Origin: an uncultured Clostridia bacterium
GTDB lineage: Bacteria; Bacillota; Clostridia; UBA1212; UBA1255
Length of the DNA stretch: 64,000 nt
NCBI GenBank assembly: GCA_904420095.1
Contig: CAJFUB010000020.1
Location: forward strand, 1-64,000
Reading direction: 5' to 3'
Part shown: piece after piece, positions 45,296 through 53,662 of the stretch
How the letters are laid out: the number at the start of each line of letters is the position of its first letter
Position numbering within the stretch: the first letter of the stretch is position 1
Notes under the pieces: model-generated
What the model was told of the DNA's origin: nothing
The model's input: only the letters and a program-made list of their open reading frames with translations
Database searches by the model: none
Position numbers and translations under genes: made by a program

Positions 45296-45802
45296 ATGTC
45301 CTTTTGCGGAAAGTGTGGAAAAGAACTGAATGACGGCGTAAAATTTTGCCCTGCATGCGGTGAGCCCACGGAAAACGGGACGCAGCAGAGCGAAAAAAGT
45401 ACCAGCTACGCAGGCGACGCATACCAGAATGCGAAAAGCAAAGTCGAGACAGTATTGAATACGAAGGACACGAGCGGGGAATATGCCAGAGAAGATATTG
45501 AGAAAAACAAGGTGATCTGCGCGCTGGCGTACATACCGATTCTTTTTTTCCTTCCTCTGGTAGCATGCCCCAAGGATTCAAAATTTGCCAAATTTCATGC
45601 GAATCAAGGTCTGCTGATTTTGATTTTGGCCGTCGTCTGTAATGTTATTGGAAGCTTGATCGGACTGATTCCGATTTTCGGAACGATCGTATGGGTACTG
45701 CTGGATCTCGTGATCTTCGGCGCCTTTTTGTTCGGCCTGATCAATACGCTGCAGGGCAAGGCAAAGGAGCTTCCCTTCATAGGTGGAATTCGTCTGATCT
45801 GA
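45296..45802 (+). CDS. Zinc-ribbon membrane protein (DUF4870-like)
   Basis: A 168-residue protein with an N-terminal zinc ribbon (CGKCG...CPACG, residues 4-22), a polar linker and three membrane segments resembling DUF4870/Tic20-like proteins (ICALAYIPILFFLPLVA, FHANQGLLILI). Role unknown. It converges with the divergent Spo0A gene, leaving only 2 nt between the stops. Confidence 0.75.
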   Translation: MSFCGKCGKELNDGVKFCPACGEPTENGTQQSEKSTSYAGDAYQNAKSKVETVLNTKDTSGEYAREDIEKNKVICALAYIPILFFLPLVACPKDSKFAKFHANQGLLILILAVVCNVIGSLIGLIPIFGTIVWVLLDLVIFGAFLFGLINTLQGKAKELPFIGGIRLI

Positions 45803-45804
45803 TT

Positions 45805-46578
45805 TCATTCGTTAAAATATTGTATTCGGAGCTGATCGGAAATTAATGCAATCAGTTCTTTGACGCAGATCGTGTAATTTGATGCGTCGACGTCGTAGCC
45901 CAGTATGGTGCGGAGGATATATTCTTTCCCGCAGGCATTGTTTACATGGGTAACGGCTCGGGCGATTGCACGCTCTATGTGTCGGACATTCGTGTCGAAT
46001 TCCTCTGCTAGCTTTGCATACAGGCGGGACGAAATGTCGGGGAGCTTGCTTTTGCTCAGTGTAGTATGGATTACGGCGCTTTTTAAATAATGATAACCGG
46101 CAAAATGTGCCGGTAATTTTAATTTGTGGAAAAGTTCGCTGAGGATTCTGGATAATTCGGTTTTGGACGGGCGCTCCGGAGCTTCTTCTGCTTCACGGCT
46201 GCGGACCATGTGAAGCGTATCGTAAAGTACGCGCGGATTATCTAAATTCTGCATAAACAGCTGTGCGCCTTCGCGGATCGCCTGCGGCATATAGGCCTCT
46301 CCTTCTTTGCTGGATGCTGTAGTAATGACTTTCACTCTGTTCGATGCATTCCGGCAGAGCTTACGGATAATGGCGTTCATGCTCTCGTGGTCGAGAGACA
46401 GGTCTGAAATCAAAACATCCGGCGACAGTCGTTCGCATAATTCCATGATATCTGTCGTATATTTCGAAGAAGCAATCATGCTTACATCCTCAAACGAAGC
46501 GATATTATTTGCGATTTTCTGTAAATATTCGTCGTCGCCGATCGCAGCGATAACCCTCATTGCACTTGGAAGCGCCAC
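45805..46578 (-). CDS. Divergent Spo0A-like regulator
   Basis: A 257-residue protein with Spo0A architecture: receiver-like domain (about 8-125), linker, and a Spo0A_C DNA-binding domain (about 145-250; LPAHFAGYHYLKSAV). The phospho-acceptor is plausible (Asp59) with Asp15-Asp16, but the invariant receiver lysine is replaced (FMQNLD where Spo0A has VRKPIS). The recognition segment reads RHIERAIARAVTHVN. GTG is preferred since AAAGGA is 8 nt upstream; an ATG 9 nt earlier abuts the site. It is divergent from the canonical spo0A next door. Confidence 0.8.
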   Translation of the reverse strand: MALPSAMRVIAAIGDDEYLQKIANNIASFEDVSMIASSKYTTDIMELCERLSPDVLISDLSLDHESMNAIIRKLCRNASNRVKVITTASSKEGEAYMPQAIREGAQLFMQNLDNPRVLYDTLHMVRSREAEEAPERPSKTELSRILSELFHKLKLPAHFAGYHYLKSAVIHTTLSKSKLPDISSRLYAKLAEEFDTNVRHIERAIARAVTHVNNACGKEYILRTILGYDVDASNYTICVKELIALISDQLRIQYFNE

Positions 46579-46615
46579 TGTTACCATCCTTTCAGTTATT
46601 TTTTTACGGGACAAA

Positions 46616-46644
46616 ATGATAGCATGAAATTCGAAAAAAGTCAA
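46616..46644 (-). promoter_or_regulatory. Promoter of the divergent Spo0A-like gene
   Basis: On the minus strand TTGACT (46639-46644), a 17-nt spacer and TATCAT (46616-46621). The spacer contains TTCGAA, which resembles part of a 0A box (TGTCGAA), so control by Spo0A is possible. Confidence 0.55.
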
Positions 46645-46782
46645 ACATAAATTTCTATAATTATAACATTTTTGGCAGACATGTTATTCCTTGTAAAATT
46701 TAAAAATAAATAGTTAAAATCGGGGGCTTTTTCGGATAAATTATGAGGATTTAAGAATATTTCCCGGGGAATAAAGAATTTT

Positions 46783-46817
46783 TTGACAAAATCAGAGGCC
46801 GCATGATAAAATGCGGC
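46783..46817 (+). promoter_or_regulatory. Promoter of spo0A with a palindrome over the -10
   Basis: TTGACA at 46783-46788, an 18-nt spacer and TAAAAT at 46807-46812. A perfect 7-bp inverted repeat GCCGCAT-gataaa-ATGCGGC (46798-46804 and 46811-46817) overlaps the -10 and could be an operator. The remaining 46579-46905 region holds AT-rich sequence and no gene. Confidence 0.55.
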
Positions 46818-46905
46818 TTACTCGGTAATACGAAGAAGGACAATGCAGCACGCCGACGTTACAAAATAGACATATTTCAATTTACGAAAGAGAAAGGTGA
46901 TTGCT

Positions 46906-47715
46906 GTGAGAAGAGAAAAGTATTCTATTTTTGTCGTGGACGGGGATGTCGGCTTCGCGGATGAGCTCGGGAGGCGGATCCTTGCAAGAAGCGATATGGA
47001 TTTGTGCGGAAAGGCGTACAGCGGCGATGTCGTACTGCCTATTGTAAAGGAGAAAAGACCGGATATTATTATCATGGACCTTACTCTGCCTGCACTAGAC
47101 GGAATCAGCGTGATTCGGATGCTTCAGAAGGAGCTGACGTACAGGCCGATCATCATTATTACATCCGCTTATTCCAACGACATGCAGCGATATCTTATCA
47201 ATGATATTCCCAATGCCTATTTTGTACGGAAACCGATTTCTTTCGAAAATTTACTGGACCGAGCGTCGGAGCTTGTACAGGCCGCGTCCGGATTTTATGC
47301 TAAAGCAGCCGGTGAGAATGTCGAGGCAGAACGTGCCTTTTATAGAATTCTGCGTTACAACAGCGCGGATTCTACATTTAAGAGGATTACCAGTCTTCTG
47401 CATGATCTTGGCGTTCCGGCACACCTCAGCGGATATGGATATCTTCGGGATGCAGTCTGCATGGTGATCGAGAACCCCATATTAATCAATAATATGACGA
47501 AGCAGGTATATCCCGCGCTTGCCGCAAGAAGCGGCAAAACGCCGGCAAGCGTTGAAAAAGCCATCCGGACCGCCGTAGAAGTATCCTGGAGCAGGGGAAG
47601 AGCCGAAATCCTGGAAGAGGTCTTCGGCTTTACGGTCAATTCACAAAAAGGAAAACCCACCAACACGGAATATATTGCCATGCTGGCGGATCGTTACAAT
47701 GTCTGGATGAAATAA
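46906..47715 (+). CDS. spo0A: Stage 0 sporulation protein A (Spo0A)
   Basis: A 269-residue response regulator. The receiver domain has VVDGD near the start, phospho-acceptor Asp58 in IIIMDLTLP and the conserved Lys in FVRKPIS. The C-terminal Spo0A domain shows LGVPAHLSGYGYLRDAV and ASVEKAIRTAVEVSWSRG. GTG at 46906 is preferred, with AGAAAGG 8 nt upstream. It is the master switch for sporulation. It converges with asnS at a 15-nt gap. Confidence 0.92.
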   Translation: MRREKYSIFVVDGDVGFADELGRRILARSDMDLCGKAYSGDVVLPIVKEKRPDIIIMDLTLPALDGISVIRMLQKELTYRPIIIITSAYSNDMQRYLINDIPNAYFVRKPISFENLLDRASELVQAASGFYAKAAGENVEAERAFYRILRYNSADSTFKRITSLLHDLGVPAHLSGYGYLRDAVCMVIENPILINNMTKQVYPALAARSGKTPASVEKAIRTAVEVSWSRGRAEILEEVFGFTVNSQKGKPTNTEYIAMLADRYNVWMK

Positions 47716-47730
47716 AAACGAAAAAGAATA

Positions 47731-49125
47731 TCAGAACAGCGCGGAGCCCGTCGTTCTGGGGAACGGAAGCACATCGCGGATATTGGGAATCCCGGTAGCA
47801 TACATAATGAGACGCTCGAAGCCAAGACCGAAGCCTGCGTGCTTTGTGCCGCCGAAACGGCGAAGGTCAAGATACCATTCGTAGGAGTCTTTTTCCAGTC
47901 CGAGTTCCGCGATCCGCCGCTCAAGATACGCAAGCCGCTCCTCTCTCTGGCTTCCTCCGATAATTTCTCCGATGGCGGGAACAAGAAGATCCATTGCGGC
48001 AACCGTCTTCCCGTCGTCATTGAGACGCATATAAAACGCCTTGATGTCTTTCGGATAGTCCGTAACGAACACAGGCTTCCGGAAGATCTGCTCTGTCAGG
48101 CAGCGTTCGTGCTCGGTCTGAAGATCACAGCCCCAATATACCTTATATTCAAATTTATCGTTGTACGGTTCCAGCAATGAGATTGCTTCCGTATACGTTA
48201 CGCGGCCGAACTCAGAGGACGCGACAAATTTGAGGCGTTCGATGAGTTCTTTATCGTAAAACTGATTCAAAAAGGCTAAATCAGCCGGACACGTATCAAG
48301 AATATAATTTAATATATATTTTATCATATCCTCCGCAAGCTTCATATCGTCGTTTAGATCCGCGAATGCAATTTCCGGCTCAATCATCCAGAATTCGGCG
48401 GCGTGGCGCGCTGTATAGGACTGTTCCGCGCGAAACGTAGGGCCGAACGTGTAGATCTTTCCGAACGCCATTGCCATCGCCTCGCCCTGAAGCTGCCCGG
48501 AAACGGTAAGAAAAGCGCTCTTCCCGAAAAAATCCTTTGAATAATCGACTGTGCCGTCCTCCGTACGGGGCAGGTTTTCCAGATCGAGCGTGGTGACGCG
48601 GAACATTTCGCCCGCTCCCTCACAGTCGCTGCACGAGATCAGCGGGGTGTGCGCATAGATAAAGCCTCGCGAATGAAAAAACTGGTGAATGGCAAAGGCC
48701 GCCGCCGAGCGGATCCGGAACGCGGCGCTGAACGTATTGGCCCGCGGCCGAAGATGCGCGATCGTGCGAAGATATTCCATGGAATGCTTTTTCTTTTGGA
48801 GCGGATAGTCCGGCGAGGAGGCGCCTTCTACAACGATTCGATTTGCCTTGATTTCAAATGGCTGCTTCGCCTCCGGCGTCAGCACAAGCGTGCCGGTGAC
48901 GATGAAGGCGGCGCCCACATTCTGTTTTGTGATTTCGGAAAAATTCGGAATGGCATGCTCCTCGAAAACAACCTGGATTCCTTTAAAATAGCTGCCGTCG
49001 TTCAGATCGATAAAACCGAGCGATTTGGAGTCACGTATAGTACGGACCCAGCCGCACACCGTAATTTCCTGGCCGGCGAACGCTTCGGGCGACGCATAAA
49101 TCCGAGCAATTTCTGTTCTTTCCAT
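47731..49125 (-). CDS. asnS: Asparagine-tRNA ligase
   Basis: A 464-residue class IIb synthetase: N-terminal OB-fold anticodon domain ([25 protein letters not shown]) and a catalytic core with the [15 protein letters not shown] region, [21 protein letters not shown] (motif 2; excerpted) and a C-terminal motif 3, [12 protein letters not shown]. The ending [10 protein letters not shown] is typical of AsnRS rather than AspRS. Length is normal. AAAGGAATGGTATCAG precedes the ATG. Confidence 0.96.
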   Translation of the reverse strand: MERTEIARIYASPEAFAGQEITVCGWVRTIRDSKSLGFIDLNDGSYFKGIQVVFEEHAIPNFSEITKQNVGAAFIVTGTLVLTPEAKQPFEIKANRIVVEGASSPDYPLQKKKHSMEYLRTIAHLRPRANTFSAAFRIRSAAAFAIHQFFHSRGFIYAHTPLISCSDCEGAGEMFRVTTLDLENLPRTEDGTVDYSKDFFGKSAFLTVSGQLQGEAMAMAFGKIYTFGPTFRAEQSYTARHAAEFWMIEPEIAFADLNDDMKLAEDMIKYILNYILDTCPADLAFLNQFYDKELIERLKFVASSEFGRVTYTEAISLLEPYNDKFEYKVYWGCDLQTEHERCLTEQIFRKPVFVTDYPKDIKAFYMRLNDDGKTVAAMDLLVPAIGEIIGGSQREERLAYLERRIAELGLEKDSYEWYLDLRRFGGTKHAGFGLGFERLIMYATGIPNIRDVLPFPRTTGSALF

Positions 49126-49269
49126 CTGATACCATTCCTTTCAAAAATAAAGATCGGACTGCCATAAAGTACCGATTTATTTATCATAGCACAATATCCT
49201 CGTAATATCAATGATTTGCCATTAAAACGCCATATATTCGGAATACTATGAAAAAGCAGACGTCCCGGC

Positions 49270-49298
49270 ATGACAAAAACAACGGGGCTTGTTATAAT
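49270..49298 (+). promoter_or_regulatory. Promoter of the two-component operon
   Basis: ATGACA at 49270-49275, a 17-nt spacer and consensus TATAAT at 49293-49298. The response regulator start follows 34 nt later. Confidence 0.65.
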
Positions 49299-49331
49299 AT
49301 TGACAGCAACGATCTGCAATGGGGTGGTAAA

Positions 49332-50012
49332 ATGACAAAATTATTGATAGCGGACGATAACAAGCAGATTACATCGGTACTGGCCGAATATGCCAAAAAA
49401 GAAGGGTATGCGGTAGAGATCGCAGGCGACGGGGTAGAAACGCTTGAAAAATTCAAAAGCTTTGAGCCTGACCTCATTTTACTTGATGTGATGATGCCTC
49501 GCATGGACGGGTTTGAGGTGTGCCGCGATATCCGAAGAGAGTCGAATGTGCCGATCATCATGGTAACCGCCAGGGGCGAAGATTTTGAAAAGATCATGGG
49601 CCTTGATATCGGTGCGGATGATTATATCGTCAAACCGTTTTCCTGTGGGGAGGTTATGGCTCGGGTGCGGGCAATCTTGCGCAGAATCAGTCTGAGCACG
49701 GATAACAGCAAAATTTTCACCTGCGGAAATCTGATGATCAATCTGGAAAATTACGCGGTGGAAATCGATGGCGAGCCCGTACGGCTTACAAAAAAGGAAA
49801 TAGAAATATTATGGACGCTTGCGGCGAACACAAATAAGGTTTTCTCCCGCGACGTTCTGCTTGACAAGCTCTGGGGATTTGACTTTTACGGAGACAGCCG
49901 CACGGTGGATTCACATATCAAGCGGCTGCGGGCGAAGCTGGATGAACATCCGCACGAGGAATGGGATATTGAGACGATCTGGGGAGTCGGATATAAATTT
50001 GCGGTGAAGTGA
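49332..50012 (+). CDS. OmpR/PhoB-family response regulator
   Basis: A 226-residue regulator: receiver (1-115; acidic pair in LIADDNKQ, phospho-acceptor Asp in LILLDVMMPRMDG, Lys in IVKPFS) and a C-terminal winged helix with VDSHIKRLRAKL and the final WGVGYKF. The ATG at 49332 has GGGGTGG upstream. It forms an operon with the kinase, their ends overlapping by 4 nt. Confidence 0.92.
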   Translation: MTKLLIADDNKQITSVLAEYAKKEGYAVEIAGDGVETLEKFKSFEPDLILLDVMMPRMDGFEVCRDIRRESNVPIIMVTARGEDFEKIMGLDIGADDYIVKPFSCGEVMARVRAILRRISLSTDNSKIFTCGNLMINLENYAVEIDGEPVRLTKKEIEILWTLAANTNKVFSRDVLLDKLWGFDFYGDSRTVDSHIKRLRAKLDEHPHEEWDIETIWGVGYKFAVK

Positions 50013-51568
50013 ATGGTATGGCAGAGAAAAGGCGTAAAATCAGATTCAGTATAGCCAACAAGCTGGCGCTGTGCTTTACCGCCGCAATTCTTGTGCTGAC
50101 CGTAGTGATCGGCTCGGTTTTCACTGTGCTGTTTCGGAACTATTCTAAGGATGTATACCGGGACAACATGAAAAAAACGGCGAGCTCCATCGCATCCGTG
50201 ATGACGAGCGTCATACGGGACGGCGGCGGCTCTTTATGGGATGCTTTTATCGAAAATGAAATATTTGGCAATCCGGGCTATTCGGAACGGATCGACGGGA
50301 AAAATGTCGTTTATCTTGATGGTCCGATGCTGATTCGTTTTGTAAAGGAAATCACGGATGCCGACGTCTGGCTGATCGATTCTTCGCTGAATATTTTAAC
50401 AACCTCGCAGGATTCCGACGCGGAATACAGCAGTCAGTATAGTTTCAGTACGCTGCCGTATTCGGCGCAGAAATTTATTGCGAAAATTTTTGAGGATCAG
50501 GGCTACGAGGTCTATGGCGAAAACTTCAGCGAGGTATTGAATGTGGAAATCATGACGGTCGGAAGGCCGGTTTATTCGCCGGGCGGACAGGTGATCGGAG
50601 CCGTTCTTCTTCATACTCCCGTGAAGGGGATGCTGCAGACGATTAATCAAGGACTCCTGATCCTGCTTGTCAGTCTGGCCTGTGCGCTCCTGATCGGAAC
50701 GGTGTTATCCGTTTTTCTGTCGCACAATATCGTCAGACCGCTTACAAAAATCAATCATACGGCGCTGCTGCTTTCGGAGGGCGATTATACGGCACATACC
50801 AATGTGAATCGCCGCGACGAGATCGGGGAGCTTGCGCATACGATGGATGAAATGGGAGACAAACTCAGAAAGGCAGAAGAAGAAAGTGAAAAGCTGCAGA
50901 AAATGCGCCAGGATTTCGTAGCAAATATTTCCCATGAGCTGCGTACTCCGGTTACGGTGATCCGCGGCTCTTTGGAAGCGCTTTGCGACGGCGTGGTAAC
51001 GAAGCCGGATATGGTGGAGGAATACCACAGGCAGCTGCTCGGCGAAAGCATATATATGCAGCGCCTCGTAAACGATCTGCTCGATCTTTCTCGGCTTCAG
51101 AATCCGGATTTCAGCATCAACATTTCTGAATTCAATTTATATGACTGCATCAGCGATGCCGTAAGAAGCGGACATAAAATCGCTCAGGAGAAAGGACTTT
51201 CCATTGATTTTCAATACGACGCCACGCTTTATCTGATGAGAGGAGACTATGACAGGATTCGTCAGATGCTCCTGATCATTATTGACAACGCAGTAAAATT
51301 TACGGATCAGCCTTCTCATCCCATCCAGATTATTTTGGAGGGCAATACGGTTTCCATAACGAATACCGGCCCCGGTATCAAACAGGAGGATCTGCCGCTG
51401 ATTTTCGAACGCTTTTATAAGTCTCGGTCTGAGAAGAATAAAAACGGAACGGGGCTCGGCCTTGCGATCGCAAAGCAGATTGCTTCCCGGCATAATATCG
51501 GGATTTCCGTCAGCAGCATCGAGGGCGGTCAGACGACATTTCGATTTGTATTTCCGAATAAAATATGA
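50009..51568 (+). CDS. Membrane sensor histidine kinase
   Basis: A 519-residue kinase: membrane segment ~20-42, an extracytoplasmic sensor of about 170 residues, second membrane segment ~215-238, HAMP domain, HisKA with the phospho-histidine in NISHELRTP, and HATPase_c with N-box NAVKFT and G-box GTGLGLAIAKQ. The start is GTG at 50009 (overlap with the regulator's stop) or ATG at 50018. The layout resembles ResE/VicK-type kinases; the signal is unknown. Confidence 0.92.
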   Translation: MNGMAEKRRKIRFSIANKLALCFTAAILVLTVVIGSVFTVLFRNYSKDVYRDNMKKTASSIASVMTSVIRDGGGSLWDAFIENEIFGNPGYSERIDGKNVVYLDGPMLIRFVKEITDADVWLIDSSLNILTTSQDSDAEYSSQYSFSTLPYSAQKFIAKIFEDQGYEVYGENFSEVLNVEIMTVGRPVYSPGGQVIGAVLLHTPVKGMLQTINQGLLILLVSLACALLIGTVLSVFLSHNIVRPLTKINHTALLLSEGDYTAHTNVNRRDEIGELAHTMDEMGDKLRKAEEESEKLQKMRQDFVANISHELRTPVTVIRGSLEALCDGVVTKPDMVEEYHRQLLGESIYMQRLVNDLLDLSRLQNPDFSINISEFNLYDCISDAVRSGHKIAQEKGLSIDFQYDATLYLMRGDYDRIRQMLLIIIDNAVKFTDQPSHPIQIILEGNTVSITNTGPGIKQEDLPLIFERFYKSRSEKNKNGTGLGLAIAKQIASRHNIGISVSSIEGGQTTFRFVFPNKI

Positions 51569-51613
51569 TATTGTAAACATTGTTCATTTTCAGATGGGGG
51601 CGGCAATGTTTCA

Positions 51614-53656
51614 ATGTTCGACAAACAGTGGATTTTTAATATAGAGCAGCACAATCGCTATCTTTCGGAATGCAGAGCGCAGGGGAAAACACCTTCTTTT
51701 ATTGATGAGATTTTTTTTAAACGCGGATTCCAGGGAGCTCCCGGAGGGCTTGACGACCTTTCGGATCCCTATGTGCTGCCGGATATGGATCGCGCGGTGG
51801 ATCGGATCCTGGCCGCGGCCGAGGAGGGAGAGCGCGTTGCCGTATTTGGGGATTATGATGCCGACGGGGTAACAGCGTCGGCTGTTTTATATCATTTTTT
51901 TAAAAATTTTTTGGAAATGGATGTCCTTTGCCATATTCCGGACCGCCTTTCCGAGGGATATGGCATGTCGTGCGGCGCGGTGGATCGCCTCGCAGAAGAG
52001 AACGTGACGCTGATCGTAACCGTAGACAACGGGATCGTGGCCTTCGAAGAAATTGCCCATGCCGCCGCGCTGGGAATCGACGTCGTCGTTACGGATCATC
52101 ACAAATGTGCAGACCGCCTTCCAGAGTGCAGTGCCGTTGTAGATCCCTGTATTTTGACAGAGAAAACGCCGGCAAGCGATTTATGCGGCGCAGGCGTAGC
52201 ATACGCGCTGATCCGCGCGATCGCAGATGTCTTGGGGCTTTCCGACGAGATCCGTCGCTACGTCCCCATTGTAACGGTAGGAACGCTCGGCGATGCGGTC
52301 GCGCTTACGGGAGACAACCGGATTCTGGTAAAATACGGGATGGAGCATCTCACGAAGCTTGGCTGGACGGGACTGAACATGCTGGTCGATAAGATTTCAG
52401 GAGGGAAAGAAGGAAAGATCACGTCCACCTTTATTTTATTTTATCTGGTACCGAAGCTGAACGCCGCCGGGAGGCTTGGAAATGCGGACCGCGCATTTCG
52501 TCTTTTAATCTCAGAGAACGCAGAGGAGGCGGCGAGCCTGACGGAGGAGCTGATAAGCGAGAATACCAAACGGCAGGCTGCAGAGGCTGAAATCACACAG
52601 CAGGCGATGCAGCCGGAAAATTTGGTAACGGGCGAGGACGATGCGGTGGTCGTGGCACTCGGTACGGACTGGCACCCCGGCGTGATCGGAATCGTAGCGT
52701 CACGGCTGACCGAGAAATACGGGAAGCCGTCGTTTGTTCTGGTAAAAGACTCGGAAGACACGGCAAAGGGTTCTGCCCGCTCGGTAAAGGGCTTTGATCT
52801 GCATAAAGCGCTGTCCGGCTGCGCCGGACTGCTGGAACGGTTCGGCGGACATGAAATGGCGGCGGGACTTGGAATCCGCTTGGAAAACCTCCGGCCATTT
52901 ATAGATTCTCTGAATAAATACGGCGCTGAGCATTCACAATATATAACGGAGCCGCCGAATCTGGAAATCGACGCCGTCGTTTTGCCTGAGGAACTGACGG
53001 TTGAAACGGTATCTCAAATTTCAGAGCTTGAACCGTACGGGACGGGCAATCCGCAGCCGCTGCTTTGCGTCAGAAGGCTTCGGATTCATCACTGCACGAA
53101 GGTCGGAGAAACGGGAAAGCATCTCAAAGTGTCTTTCTCCGGGGAGACTGCAGACGGCAGGAAGCTTTTGCTGGATGGCATAGCGTTTTCCCAAAGCGGC
53201 TATGAGGCGATCGTCCGGCGGATCGGCTGTATGTGCAGCGTAGTATGCCGGGCGGAATTGAACGAATGGATGGGAAAACGGAGTGTTTCGCTCCTGATTT
53301 CGGATCTGCACGATGCGGATTACGATATTGATAACGGCCTGAAATGCGTGTATAATAGCGATTATATCACCGGACGCGGCTTCGCTCTGGAACGCAGGCT
53401 GCTGGCGGTGATGTATAAACAGCTCCTGGCTTATGGAGATTCATTCAAATTCAGCGATCTGTACCGCATCAGGGAAAATATGAGGAAACTGGGTCTGGAA
53501 TGTACCTGGTACGAAATCAGAAACGCGATCGATATTTTTACGGAACTCGAGCTGATCAAAAGAAAGGACAAGCAAAATTTCAGCATCGTGAAGCAGCCGG
53601 GGAAAACGGAGCTCGGCGCATCCGCTGTTTATTGCAGGGCGCAGGTGCAAGGGTGA
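51614..53656 (+). CDS. recJ: Single-stranded-DNA exonuclease RecJ-like
   Basis: A 680-residue DHH-family nuclease. Metal motifs are VFGDYDADGVTA and VVTDHHKC; DHHA1 (FGGHEMAAGLG) and the OB domain follow. The length is larger than E. coli RecJ but common in Clostridia, with a ~110-residue C-terminal extension that reads like a winged helix (FKFSDLYRIRENMRKLGL). It degrades 5'-single-stranded DNA in repair. It begins 45 nt after the histidine kinase. Confidence 0.9.
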   Translation: MFDKQWIFNIEQHNRYLSECRAQGKTPSFIDEIFFKRGFQGAPGGLDDLSDPYVLPDMDRAVDRILAAAEEGERVAVFGDYDADGVTASAVLYHFFKNFLEMDVLCHIPDRLSEGYGMSCGAVDRLAEENVTLIVTVDNGIVAFEEIAHAAALGIDVVVTDHHKCADRLPECSAVVDPCILTEKTPASDLCGAGVAYALIRAIADVLGLSDEIRRYVPIVTVGTLGDAVALTGDNRILVKYGMEHLTKLGWTGLNMLVDKISGGKEGKITSTFILFYLVPKLNAAGRLGNADRAFRLLISENAEEAASLTEELISENTKRQAAEAEITQQAMQPENLVTGEDDAVVVALGTDWHPGVIGIVASRLTEKYGKPSFVLVKDSEDTAKGSARSVKGFDLHKALSGCAGLLERFGGHEMAAGLGIRLENLRPFIDSLNKYGAEHSQYITEPPNLEIDAVVLPEELTVETVSQISELEPYGTGNPQPLLCVRRLRIHHCTKVGETGKHLKVSFSGETADGRKLLLDGIAFSQSGYEAIVRRIGCMCSVVCRAELNEWMGKRSVSLLISDLHDADYDIDNGLKCVYNSDYITGRGFALERRLLAVMYKQLLAYGDSFKFSDLYRIRENMRKLGLECTWYEIRNAIDIFTELELIKRKDKQNFSIVKQPGKTELGASAVYCRAQVQG

Positions 53657-53662
53657 TCTTAC

